From: Campylobacteraceae bacterium
GTDB taxonomy: Bacteria; Campylobacterota; Campylobacteria; Campylobacterales; Arcobacteraceae
Assembly: GCA_013215915.1 (NCBI GenBank)
Contig: JABSON010000004.1
Location: forward strand, 1-40,246
Length of the DNA stretch: 40,246 nt
Reading direction: 5' to 3'
Shown: one piece after another, positions 24,056-31,098 of the stretch
Numbering within the stretch: the stretch's first letter is position 1
Layout of the letters: every line of letters begins with the position of its first letter
Position numbers and translations under genes: made by a program
The notes under the pieces: model-generated
What the model was told of the DNA's origin: nothing
What the model saw: the letters and a program-made list of their open reading frames with translations, nothing else
Databases searched by the model: none

Positions 24056-25090
24056 TTATTTTGTGCCAGTAATCCATGATGATCCAATTACTTGTTCACC
24101 TCTATAAAATACAGCCAATTGACCAGATGCAACACCAAATGATGGATTATCTAAAGTAATATTAGCAATTCCATTTTTTATTACAACTTTACAAGTAGCT
24201 GTTGGAGATCTATATCTTAGTTTAACTCCACATTCAAAGTCTGTTTCATCTGAATACATATTTAAGTCATTTGCAGTAACTTCATTTACTTCAAGAACTT
24301 CTTTTTTACCAACAACAATAGTATTATTTTTTGGATTTAATTCTTTTACAAAATGTGGCTCGTGAGCACCGTTTACAATAAATCCTCTTCGTTTACCAAT
24401 TGTATAATGCATATAACCTTTATGAGAACCAACAACATTACCCTGGGTATCTAAAACTTTTCCTGGTAAATCAATATTTGCATGTTTTTTAATTACATCA
24501 GTATAAACAGTTTCCACAAAACAAATTTCTTGTGATTCATTTTTTTCAGTAATTTCTCTATAAACAGAAGAAAGAGTTGCGGCAAATTTTATAATATCTT
24601 CTTTTTTATAAGTACTTAAAGGAAACATCATATGTTTTAAAGCTGATTTGTCTACTTGCGATAAAAAGTAACTTTGATCTTTTGATTTATCATCAGCTTC
24701 ATAAAGGAATTCACCATCAGTTTTTGCATAATGTCCAGTTGCTAAAAACTCACATCCCTTATCTTGTGCAAATTTAAGCATTGCACCAAATTTAATCTGT
24801 TTATTACATTTAACACATGGGTTTGGAGTAGTACCTTCTAAGTATGATTCTACAAAATAATCATAAATCTCAGCAGTAAATTTATCTGCTAAATCTAATA
24901 CATGATATTTAATATTTAAAAACTTAGCTACATCTTCTATAAAACCTAAGTTTCTTTCATGGTAACCATCCTTTCTATTATGAAGTTTTAAATAAACACC
25001 TTCAACTTCGTAACCTTCTTTTTGTAACATGTATGCAGTAACTGATGAATCAATTCCTCCACTCATACCTACCATTACTTTTTTTTTCAT
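24056..25090 (-). CDS. mnmA: MnmA-type tRNA-specific 2-thiouridylase, copy 1
   Basis: MnmA thiolates U34 of tRNA-Lys, -Glu and -Gln using a persulfide delivered by sulfur relay. The 344-residue protein has the PP-loop VGMSGGIDSSVTAY (residues 7-20), a CxxC site NPCVKCNKQIKF (Cys92, Cys95) and the second catalytic Cys in ESQEICFVE (about 191). This CxxC form differs from the single Cys of the copy at 25555, and the two proteins are too different to be a recent duplication. Both keep the catalytic residues, so both may be active. It is preceded by a decayed folK remnant that overlaps its likely promoter. GGATAAAT stands before the ATG. Confidence 0.9.
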   Translation of the reverse strand: MKKKVMVGMSGGIDSSVTAYMLQKEGYEVEGVYLKLHNRKDGYHERNLGFIEDVAKFLNIKYHVLDLADKFTAEIYDYFVESYLEGTTPNPCVKCNKQIKFGAMLKFAQDKGCEFLATGHYAKTDGEFLYEADDKSKDQSYFLSQVDKSALKHMMFPLSTYKKEDIIKFAATLSSVYREITEKNESQEICFVETVYTDVIKKHANIDLPGKVLDTQGNVVGSHKGYMHYTIGKRRGFIVNGAHEPHFVKELNPKNNTIVVGKKEVLEVNEVTANDLNMYSDETDFECGVKLRYRSPTATCKVVIKNGIANITLDNPSFGVASGQLAVFYRGEQVIGSSWITGTK

Positions 25091-25100
25091 TATTTATCCT

Positions 25101-25365
25101 TTTTAAGGGAATAGTAACTGCTTCTCTATTTTGCCAAAACTTATGGGGAATAATTAGTTTTTTAGTATTCACTTTTTTAGAAGCGAAAAATATTATATCT
25201 ATATCCAGGGTTCTAGGCGCATCTTGAAAGGACCGCTTTATTCCATATCTTATTTTAAGCCTCTGTAATTATTTAAAAAAATCATTACGACCTAAATTAG
25301 TTTTAAGTGCGATTATAGCATTAAAAAAAGTATTTTACTCAAGAAAATAAAGTGTGGATTGACAA
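25101..25365 (-). pseudogene. folK: folK remnant (3' part only), frameshifted
   Basis: On the minus strand this stretch matches the 3' part of the intact folK at 26713-27189 almost base for base. By my count there are about a dozen mismatches in the first 160 bases from the 25101 end, which aligns with 26722. It still reads KRSFQDAPRTLDIDIIFFAS and IIPHKFWQNREAVTIPLK. An in-frame TAA replaces the Asn codon before MQSL. An extra T in a run of seven (about 25322-25328) shifts the frame. Similarity fades at about 25350-25370. The 5' half, with the GGNVGD pterin-binding region, is absent, so it cannot make a working HPPK. It separates the two mnmA genes. Confidence 0.88.
25312..25317 (-). promoter_or_regulatory. 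Extended -10 promoter inside the folK remnant
   Basis: On the minus strand CTTTTTTTAATGCTATAATCGC matches the prs promoter core (TGCTATAATCGC) base for base and points towards mnmA copy 1, about 220 bases away. The intact folK reads GGTATAATCACG at the same place, with a shorter T-run. Function is inferred from the match only. Confidence 0.45.
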
Positions 25366-25554
25366 GGAGGGAAGGGGAAAATTATAAGTAAATCAAATAG
25401 TATTAATTTTTTTAACACTATTAATACTATTTTAGAAATTGTAGTTTGTTTATTTATTATAAAATCTTATTAGGAATATTCTAGTGTTTTTTTACTTAAT
25501 ATCATTGGAGATAGTAAACTATCTCCAATGTTTTTTAGAATTTATATCGTATTT
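25366..25554. other. Gene-free segment between folK remnant and mnmA copy 2, two hairpins
   Basis: The 464-base gap between the two mnmA genes holds the folK remnant and this 190-base segment, in which I see no coding sequence. It contains two perfect inverted repeats. The first is AAATAGTATTAAT (25395-25407) with its complement (25420-25432). The second is CATTGGAGATAG (25503-25514) with its complement (25519-25530), followed on the plus strand by six T. The second has the form of a terminator for plus-strand transcription, although no plus-strand gene is known here. A short untranslated RNA, for example from near a TATTATAAAAT at about 25455, is possible. Confidence 0.4.
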
Positions 25555-26658
25555 TTAATTAAAATAATTACTTATAAATCCACCACCTAAACAAAACTCA
25601 CCATCATATAAAACAAGACTTTGTCCAGAAGTAACAGCTCTTTGCGGCTTATCAAATTTAACTATAACTTTGTCATCATTAATTTCTATAACTGTACAAG
25701 CTTGTTTTTGTTGACGATAACGAACTTGTGCCATTAGTTTATCACCAATTTTAGCTGGTTCATCTAATACCCAGTGCATATGACTAGCTTCAACATTTTG
25801 GTTCATAAGTAAAGGATGATTAGTATCTTGCACAATTGTTAATGTATTATTTTCTAAGTCTTTTTTGGCTGCATACCATGGGTTATGTATGTGGTTAGCA
25901 GATTCTGTCTCTTTCATTCCACCAATACCAATACCTTTTCTCTGACCTAGTGTGTAACAAATAAGACCTTTATGTTTACCTATTACTTTTCCGCCTTCAT
26001 CAATAATATCTCCAGGAATTGCTTTTAAATGTTGAGTAATAAATTCATCAAATTTTTGTTTACCAATAAAACATATACCAGTACTGTCTTTTTTATCACT
26101 TACAGGTAGGTTATGTGCTTTGGCTATTTCTCTAACTTCTTTTTTTGTAAGATCTGCTAAAGGAAACATAGCTTGTGATAGTTGTTTACTTGATAAAGCG
26201 TGTAAAAAGTAAGTTTGATCTTTTGTATCATCTTTAGGAGTTGATAATACATGACGATCATTATGCATTTCTATTTTTGCATAATGTCCAGTTGCAATCA
26301 TATCAGCACCCATTTTTTTTGCTTCATTTAAAAATACAGTAAATTTAATCTCACGATTACAAAGAATATCTGGATTAGGAGTAAGACCTTTTTTTAAACC
26401 TTCTAAAAATACATCAAATACTTTAGTTCTGTATTCTTCTACAAAATCTATACCTTTTACTTCAATTCCTAATAACTTACCTACTTTAATAGCATCTTCA
26501 AATTCTATACGATTAGGACATTGACTACCTTTAATACCGTAGTCCCAATTTCGCATGAATAAGCCTGTTACTTCATATCCTTGCTGTTTTAACAGTAAGG
26601 CAGTAACAGAAGAATCAACACCACCAGACATACCTACAACAACTTTTTTTTTGTTCAT
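25555..26658 (-). CDS. mnmA: MnmA tRNA-specific 2-thiouridylase, copy 2
   Basis: At 367 residues this copy is close to the classical proteobacterial MnmA: PP-loop VVGMSGGVDSSVTALLL, LFMRNWDYG, the catalytic Cys100 in NPDILCNREIKF, and the second catalytic Cys in STGICFIGK (about 198). GHYAKIE and KDQTYFLHALSS are also family blocks. The gene starts 54 bases after the intact folK stop. It and the folK next to it look like one unit that entered upstream of the older mnmA copy, leaving the folK remnant between them. Which copy carries the essential tRNA modification cannot be told from sequence. Confidence 0.93.
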   Translation of the reverse strand: MNKKKVVVGMSGGVDSSVTALLLKQQGYEVTGLFMRNWDYGIKGSQCPNRIEFEDAIKVGKLLGIEVKGIDFVEEYRTKVFDVFLEGLKKGLTPNPDILCNREIKFTVFLNEAKKMGADMIATGHYAKIEMHNDRHVLSTPKDDTKDQTYFLHALSSKQLSQAMFPLADLTKKEVREIAKAHNLPVSDKKDSTGICFIGKQKFDEFITQHLKAIPGDIIDEGGKVIGKHKGLICYTLGQRKGIGIGGMKETESANHIHNPWYAAKKDLENNTLTIVQDTNHPLLMNQNVEASHMHWVLDEPAKIGDKLMAQVRYRQQKQACTVIEINDDKVIVKFDKPQRAVTSGQSLVLYDGEFCLGGGFISNYFN

Positions 26659-26712
26659 TTTTTTACCTTTAACATTTCTTTTTCAAGAAATTATTTACAA
26701 CCATTTGTTGTT

Positions 26713-27189
26713 TTATATATGTTTTAAAGGAATAGTCACTGACTCTCTATTTTGCCAAGATTTATGGGGAATAATTAGTTTTTTAGTATTCACTTTTTTT
26801 GAAGCAAAAAATATTATATCTATATCCAAGGTTCTGGGCGCATCTTGAAAGGACCGCTTTCTTCCATATCTAATTTCTAAGCTCTGCATATTTTTCAATA
26901 ATTCTTTAGGGCTTAGATTAGTTTTAAGCGTGATTATACCATTTAAAAAGTCTTTTTGATCCAAGAAACCAAAAGCAGGATTTTGTAAAAGTGGTGAAGT
27001 TTGTAAAATATCAAATCTTGTATCTTGTATTAGACATAAAAGTAACTTATTAAAAGTCTGTTTCACATCACCAACATTTCCCCCAATTCCTAGGGTTACT
27101 TTATATCTTTTTGTACTTTTTATGTTTATAGTTCTTGGATAAGTACTAGAATAAAAAAGGATTAAATCTTTTGTTAGTTTTTTTTTCAT
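26713..27189 (-). CDS. folK: FolK, 6-hydroxymethyl-7,8-dihydropterin pyrophosphokinase
   Basis: HPPK transfers pyrophosphate from ATP to 6-hydroxymethyl-dihydropterin in folate synthesis. The 158-residue protein has the pterin site motif LGIGGNVGD (about residues 33-41), the family signature RSFQDAPRTLDIDIIFF with the two magnesium-binding Asp (LDID), and IPHKSWQNRESVTIPL at the end. The first 25 residues are an extra basic segment. The gene is intact and lies between the M24 peptidase upstream and mnmA copy 2 downstream. Its 3' end is duplicated as the remnant at 25101-25365. Confidence 0.94.
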   Translation of the reverse strand: MKKKLTKDLILFYSSTYPRTINIKSTKRYKVTLGIGGNVGDVKQTFNKLLLCLIQDTRFDILQTSPLLQNPAFGFLDQKDFLNGIITLKTNLSPKELLKNMQSLEIRYGRKRSFQDAPRTLDIDIIFFASKKVNTKKLIIPHKSWQNRESVTIPLKHI

Positions 27190-27200
27190 ATTTCTTTCTT

Positions 27201-27237
27201 AAATATAATCTTTAGTAGAGAACTAAAGATTATATTT
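27201..27237. terminator. Hairpin between M24 peptidase and folK
   Basis: A 16-bp perfect stem (27201-27216 with 27222-27237, loop AGAGA) lies between the M24 stop and the folK start. The T-rich side (TTTTCTTAATTTTG) is on the plus strand, and the minus-strand downstream side is A-rich. It is probably a 3' end structure for the M24 transcript. Confidence 0.5.
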
Positions 27238-27295
27238 TCTTAATTTTGTTTAAAAATATATTTTCACAATAGAGAAGTATTTACTTGTGTATATC

Positions 27296-28321
27296 TTATA
27301 TAATTACAGCTCTTCCGTTTTCAATACAAACAGTATCTTCAATTCTAACTCCAAATTCACCAGGAAGATAAATACCAGGTTCAATTGTAAAAACCATATT
27401 TTCTTCAATTATTATTTCACTACTTCCATGTATAAATGGAAATTCATGTATATCTAAACCAACACCATGTCCAGTTGAATGAATATATTGTTTTCCATAA
27501 CCAGCTTTTGTAATTACAGATCTTGTATAATTATCAACATCAGAAGCTTTATCACCAACTCTAATTTTAGAAATAGCGTTTCTTTGTGCTTTTAAAACAA
27601 TATCGTAAATTTTTTGATGTTTTTTCTTTGTAAACTTTTGATCTCTTCCAAAATTAAAGTTCTCAAAATCAACATGTGAAGTAGATGTTCTATCTGAACA
27701 ATATCTTTTATATTTAATACCTGCATCTACAAGTAATAAATCACCTTTTTGAAGTTTTGTTTTTGTAGGTAGAGCATGAGGTTTAGCAGCATTAGCATTA
27801 ATACCAATAATTGGAGCAAAACTAGTATTATATAAAGCTTTGTGAGTCATTTTTTCATAAGCTTTAAAATATAAAGCTTTTTCATCTTTATTCTCACCCT
27901 TAGATCTAATATATTTAGCAAGTTGGGTAAACCCTTCTAATCCAATCTTCGCTGCTTTTTTTAACAAAAGTATTTCTTCATCGCTTTTAATCATTCTTTT
28001 TAATTGCGAGAATTTTTCTTTATTTTTAAATTCTGTTTTTACTTTTGAAGCAATTTTTAAATATAAAGCATGAGAAAAGTCATTTGCATCATAAATAATC
28101 TTTTTAACTTTATTTTTATTTAAAATCTTGATTGTTTCTTCAATTATATTAGAAGATTGAATAACTAAAGTACCTTTAGTAGCCGCTTTTGCTTCAATAG
28201 TATATCTAGCATCTGTTATAAAAATCTTGTCATTCCCTAATTGTAAAAAAATTACATTATCACATGAATAGCCACATTCATAGTATATTGCATTTTCATT
28301 TTTTAAAATAAAATTCTTCAT
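27296..28321 (-). CDS. M24 family metallopeptidase (Xaa-Pro aminopeptidase-like)
   Basis: This 341-residue 'pita-bread' peptidase probably removes N-terminal residues preceding proline. The N-terminal creatinase-like domain (about residues 1-115) is followed by the catalytic domain. All five metal ligands are visible: Asp in LLVDAGIKYK and in CSDRTST, His in STGHGVGLDIHE, Glu in FTIEPGIYLPG and Glu in GVRIEDTV. The product is cytoplasmic. It is divergent from aroQ with a 74-base shared promoter region, an order often seen as pepQ-aroQ in epsilonproteobacteria. Dipeptidase (PepQ) and aminopeptidase (PepP) forms cannot be told apart here. Confidence 0.9.
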   Translation of the reverse strand: MKNFILKNENAIYYECGYSCDNVIFLQLGNDKIFITDARYTIEAKAATKGTLVIQSSNIIEETIKILNKNKVKKIIYDANDFSHALYLKIASKVKTEFKNKEKFSQLKRMIKSDEEILLLKKAAKIGLEGFTQLAKYIRSKGENKDEKALYFKAYEKMTHKALYNTSFAPIIGINANAAKPHALPTKTKLQKGDLLLVDAGIKYKRYCSDRTSTSHVDFENFNFGRDQKFTKKKHQKIYDIVLKAQRNAISKIRVGDKASDVDNYTRSVITKAGYGKQYIHSTGHGVGLDIHEFPFIHGSSEIIIEENMVFTIEPGIYLPGEFGVRIEDTVCIENGRAVII

Positions 28322-28345
28322 GTTAGCCTTTTTGATATTAGATTA

Positions 28346-28364
28346 ATTATAAATTAAATATAAT
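28346..28364. promoter_or_regulatory. Divergent -10 boxes for M24 peptidase (-) and aroQ (+)
   Basis: TATAAT is read on the minus strand at 28351-28346 for the M24 gene and on the plus strand at 28359-28364 for aroQ. The two boxes lie 7 bases apart, so the promoters share one narrow region and would compete for polymerase. Confidence 0.45.
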
Positions 28365-28395
28365 CATAGCTTAAAAATATAAAAGGATAGATAAT

Positions 28396-28896
28396 ATGAA
28401 AATCGCAGTAATACAAGGTCCAAACCTTAATATGTTAGGTGTACGAGAACAAAATATTTATGGACCAATGACTTTAGATCAAATTCATGAACAAATGAAA
28501 GCTACAGCTGCACAAAATGGTGTTGAATTAGAATTTTTCCAATCAAACTTAGAAGGTGAAATTGTTGATAGAATTCAAGAATGTTTAGGTGAAACTGATG
28601 GTATTATTATTAATCCAGCAGCATATTCTCATACTTCAATTGCAATTAGAGATGCACTTCAAGCTGTATCTTTACCAACAGTAGAAGTACATATTTCAAA
28701 TATTTACAAAAGAGAAGAATTTAGACAAACTTCAATTACAGCAGCAGCATCAACAGGTGTTATTACTGGATTTGGACCATTTGGTTATCATTTAGGTTTA
28801 TTATCTTTAACTCAAATAATTTCTGAAATTAAAGCAATGGAAGAAGCTCAAGTAGCTCATGAATCTCAAAAGCCTCAAGAGCAAGCTCAAGCATAA
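28396..28896 (+). CDS. aroQ: AroQ, type II 3-dehydroquinate dehydratase
   Basis: AroQ catalyses the third step of the shikimate pathway (3-dehydroquinate to 3-dehydroshikimate). The 166-residue protein has the type II signatures: [16 protein letters not shown] with the catalytic Tyr and Arg at the N-terminus, [18 protein letters not shown], the His in [14 protein letters not shown], and [10 protein letters not shown] Gln/Ala/Glu-rich tail of about 17 residues ([10 protein letters not shown] at the end) goes beyond the usual core. The stop overlaps the next start in TAATG, so it is the first gene of a coupled three-gene unit. Confidence 0.97.
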   Translation: MKIAVIQGPNLNMLGVREQNIYGPMTLDQIHEQMKATAAQNGVELEFFQSNLEGEIVDRIQECLGETDGIIINPAAYSHTSIAIRDALQAVSLPTVEVHISNIYKREEFRQTSITAAASTGVITGFGPFGYHLGLLSLTQIISEIKAMEEAQVAHESQKPQEQAQA

Positions 28897-30116
28897 TGAA
28901 AATTTTAAAAGCATCATGGTTAATAACTTCTGATGATACTAGCAGCATTATAAAAGATGCTGCTATTGTATATAATGAAAAGATTATTGATTTAGGTACA
29001 TATGAGTATATAAAAGAAAAATATAGTGAATTAGATGTAGAAGACTTAGGGGCTAACTCTGTACTTTTACCGGGGCTTATTAATTCACATGTTCATTTAG
29101 AGTTTTCAGCTAATACTACAACACTAGAATATGGTGATTTTATGAAATGGTTATATTCTGTTATTAAAAACAGAGAAACATTAGTAGAAAAAGCAAGTTC
29201 TGAATTAATTTCTAAAAAACTTAAACTAATGCTTAAAACTGGTACTACAACTATAGGTGCAATCTCGTCTTATTCATATGATTTAGATGCTTGTGTAAAA
29301 AGTTCTTTAAATACAGTATTCTTTACAGAAGTAATTGGATCAAAAATGGAAATGGCAGATACTTTATTTGCAGATTTTACATCAAGATTAAACCAAGCAA
29401 AAAAGAATAAGTCTAAAAACTTTATTCCTGCAATTGCGATACACTCACCTTATTCAGTTCATCCATTTTTAGTAAGAGAAGCTATTAATATAGCAAAAGA
29501 AGAAAACTTAGCTGTTTCTACACATTTTTTAGAATCAAAGGATGAATTAAAATGGTTAAATACAAGTACAGGTTCTTTTGTAGACTTTTTTAAGAATTTT
29601 TTACAACAAGATAAATCATTATGTCAGCCATTTGAGTTTTTAAATTGTTTTAAACATATAAATAATTTATCATTTACTCACTGTGTTGAAGCAAATGATG
29701 AAGAATTAGAACAAATTAAACAAATGGGTGGAATTATTAACCACTGTGTTACATCTAACAGATTATTAAATAATACAAAACTTAATTTAGATAAACTTTC
29801 AGTACCTTATTCAATTGGAACAGATGGTTTAAGCTCAAATAATTCTTTATCTATGTTTGATGAACTAAGAAATGTTTTATTAATGCATTCAGACAAAGAT
29901 ATTAATGTTTTTGCAAAAGACTTAATAAAAGCAGCTACTAAAAATGGTGCTTTAGCTTTGGGTCTAAATAAAGGTGTATTAGAAAAAGATTATGATTCTG
30001 ATATTATAAGTATAACTTTACCTGATGAGGTTGAAAATGAAGAGTTTTTATGTACTCAGGTAATATTACATGCAAAATTAGCTAAAAAGATTATTATAGG
30101 AGGAACAAATGTTTAA
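28896..30116 (+). CDS. Aminofutalosine deaminase-like metal-dependent hydrolase
   Basis: A 406-residue amidohydrolase-superfamily deaminase of the TrzN/SsnA type. The metal site is visible: HVHLEF after LLPGLINS, the His of STHFLES, THCVEAN with a substrate-contacting residue, and the Asp in IGTDGLSSNNSLSM. In Campylobacterota such enzymes deaminate 6-amino-6-deoxyfutalosine to futalosine for menaquinone synthesis, which uses chorismate from the shikimate route. That makes the coupling to aroQ meaningful. Related activities on adenosine derivatives (MTA, S-adenosylhomocysteine) are possible. It overlaps aroQ by one base and sppA by eight. Confidence 0.78.
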   Translation: MKILKASWLITSDDTSSIIKDAAIVYNEKIIDLGTYEYIKEKYSELDVEDLGANSVLLPGLINSHVHLEFSANTTTLEYGDFMKWLYSVIKNRETLVEKASSELISKKLKLMLKTGTTTIGAISSYSYDLDACVKSSLNTVFFTEVIGSKMEMADTLFADFTSRLNQAKKNKSKNFIPAIAIHSPYSVHPFLVREAINIAKEENLAVSTHFLESKDELKWLNTSTGSFVDFFKNFLQQDKSLCQPFEFLNCFKHINNLSFTHCVEANDEELEQIKQMGGIINHCVTSNRLLNNTKLNLDKLSVPYSIGTDGLSSNNSLSMFDELRNVLLMHSDKDINVFAKDLIKAATKNGALALGLNKGVLEKDYDSDIISITLPDEVENEEFLCTQVILHAKLAKKIIIGGTNV

Positions 30117-30996
30117 ATTTTTTAAATGGATTTTTACACCAATTACGTTTACTTTAGATTTTATTACTAAATATTTTAAAACAATCGTATTTTTAACAAT
30201 AGTATATTATTTCACTGTAGGTATTGATGATAATACAGGTGAGAAAACTAATACTATTGCAAATTTACAAAAAATAGAATTATATGGTCCTATTATGAAT
30301 GCAGATAAAGTATTAGAGAATATTGAATTAGCAAAAACTAATAAAAATATTAAAGGTGTTTTATTTGTAGTTAACTCACCAGGAGGAGCCGTTTCACCTT
30401 CTGTTGAATTAATGTATGCTATTAAAGAATTAAAAGAAATTAAACCTGTTGTTGCATATGCAGCTGGAACTATGGCTAGTGGTTCTTATTATGCTTCTAT
30501 ATATGCAAATAAAATATATGCAAACCCAGGTTCTATGATTGGTTCAATTGGAGTTATATTCCAAGGTGCTAATGTAGAAGAATTAATGCAAAAAATTGGT
30601 ATTAAAACTCAAACTGTTAAAGTAGGATCTTATAAAGAAGCAGGAACTCCTACAAGGGCTTGGAATAATTATGAAAAAGCAGAACTAGATAAAGTAATCA
30701 ATGATACATATGATATTTTTATTACTGATGTATCAAATGCTAGAGGACTTAAAAAATCTGATCATAAAATATATGCGGATGCTCATATATTTACTTCAAG
30801 ACAGGCAAAAGTAGTTGGTTTAATTGATGAGGTAGGAAATATTACAGCAGCTAAAAAATACTTATATAAAATCTCAAAAGTAGAAAAACCATCTTGGAAA
30901 AAACAAGATAAATTTGATGCTTTTATGGATAAGTTAATTTCAGAAGTCGTAAGTGGTTTTTCTATTAATTTTCAAGGATCTTTAAAAGCTTATTAA
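30109..30996 (+). CDS. sppA: SppA, signal peptide peptidase (S49 serine protease)
   Basis: SppA is a membrane-anchored protease that degrades cleaved signal peptides. The 295-residue length is that of the short form (one S49 domain). A membrane helix at about residues 22-37 anchors it with the catalytic domain in the periplasm. The motif VVNSPGGAVSP is followed by the nucleophile Ser124 in TMASGSYY and the general base Lys176 in VGSYKEAGTP, 52 residues apart as in other short SppA proteins. A Shine-Dalgarno AGGAGG within the previous gene supports the start at 30109. It is the last gene of the unit and is closed by a strong terminator. Confidence 0.93.
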   Translation: MFKFFKWIFTPITFTLDFITKYFKTIVFLTIVYYFTVGIDDNTGEKTNTIANLQKIELYGPIMNADKVLENIELAKTNKNIKGVLFVVNSPGGAVSPSVELMYAIKELKEIKPVVAYAAGTMASGSYYASIYANKIYANPGSMIGSIGVIFQGANVEELMQKIGIKTQTVKVGSYKEAGTPTRAWNNYEKAELDKVINDTYDIFITDVSNARGLKKSDHKIYADAHIFTSRQAKVVGLIDEVGNITAAKKYLYKISKVEKPSWKKQDKFDAFMDKLISEVVSGFSINFQGSLKAY

Positions 30997-31014
30997 CTTA
31001 AAAGATTTAGATAT

Positions 31015-31050
31015 AAAAAAGGGAGTTTACATATGTAAACTCCCTTTTTT
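31015..31050 (+). terminator. Bidirectional terminator after sppA
   Basis: GGGAGTTTAC-ATAT-GTAAACTCCC (31021-31044) is preceded by six A and followed by six T, so it can work in both directions. It sits between convergent sppA and ackA. Confidence 0.9.
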
Positions 31051-31061
31051 AATGAGTAAAG

Positions 31062-31095
31062 AAAAAGATAAGTTATTAATCTAACTTATCTTTTT
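31062..31095 (-). terminator. Terminator of the minus-strand ackA
   Basis: A 14-bp perfect stem (31062-31075 with 31082-31095) ends in five T on the minus strand. It lies directly after the ackA stop codon at 31099. Confidence 0.75.
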
Positions 31096-31098
31096 ATA

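Noticed and set aside
25045-25227. Plus-strand open frame whose peptide resembles one at 26555-26848
   Set aside because: The likeness comes from the folK remnant and the intact folK read on the wrong strand. There is no ribosome binding site and the frames overlap mnmA starts.
24056-26658. The two mnmA genes as a simple recent tandem duplication
   Set aside because: The proteins differ throughout, including the catalytic Cys region, while the folK pieces next to them are nearly identical, so their histories differ.
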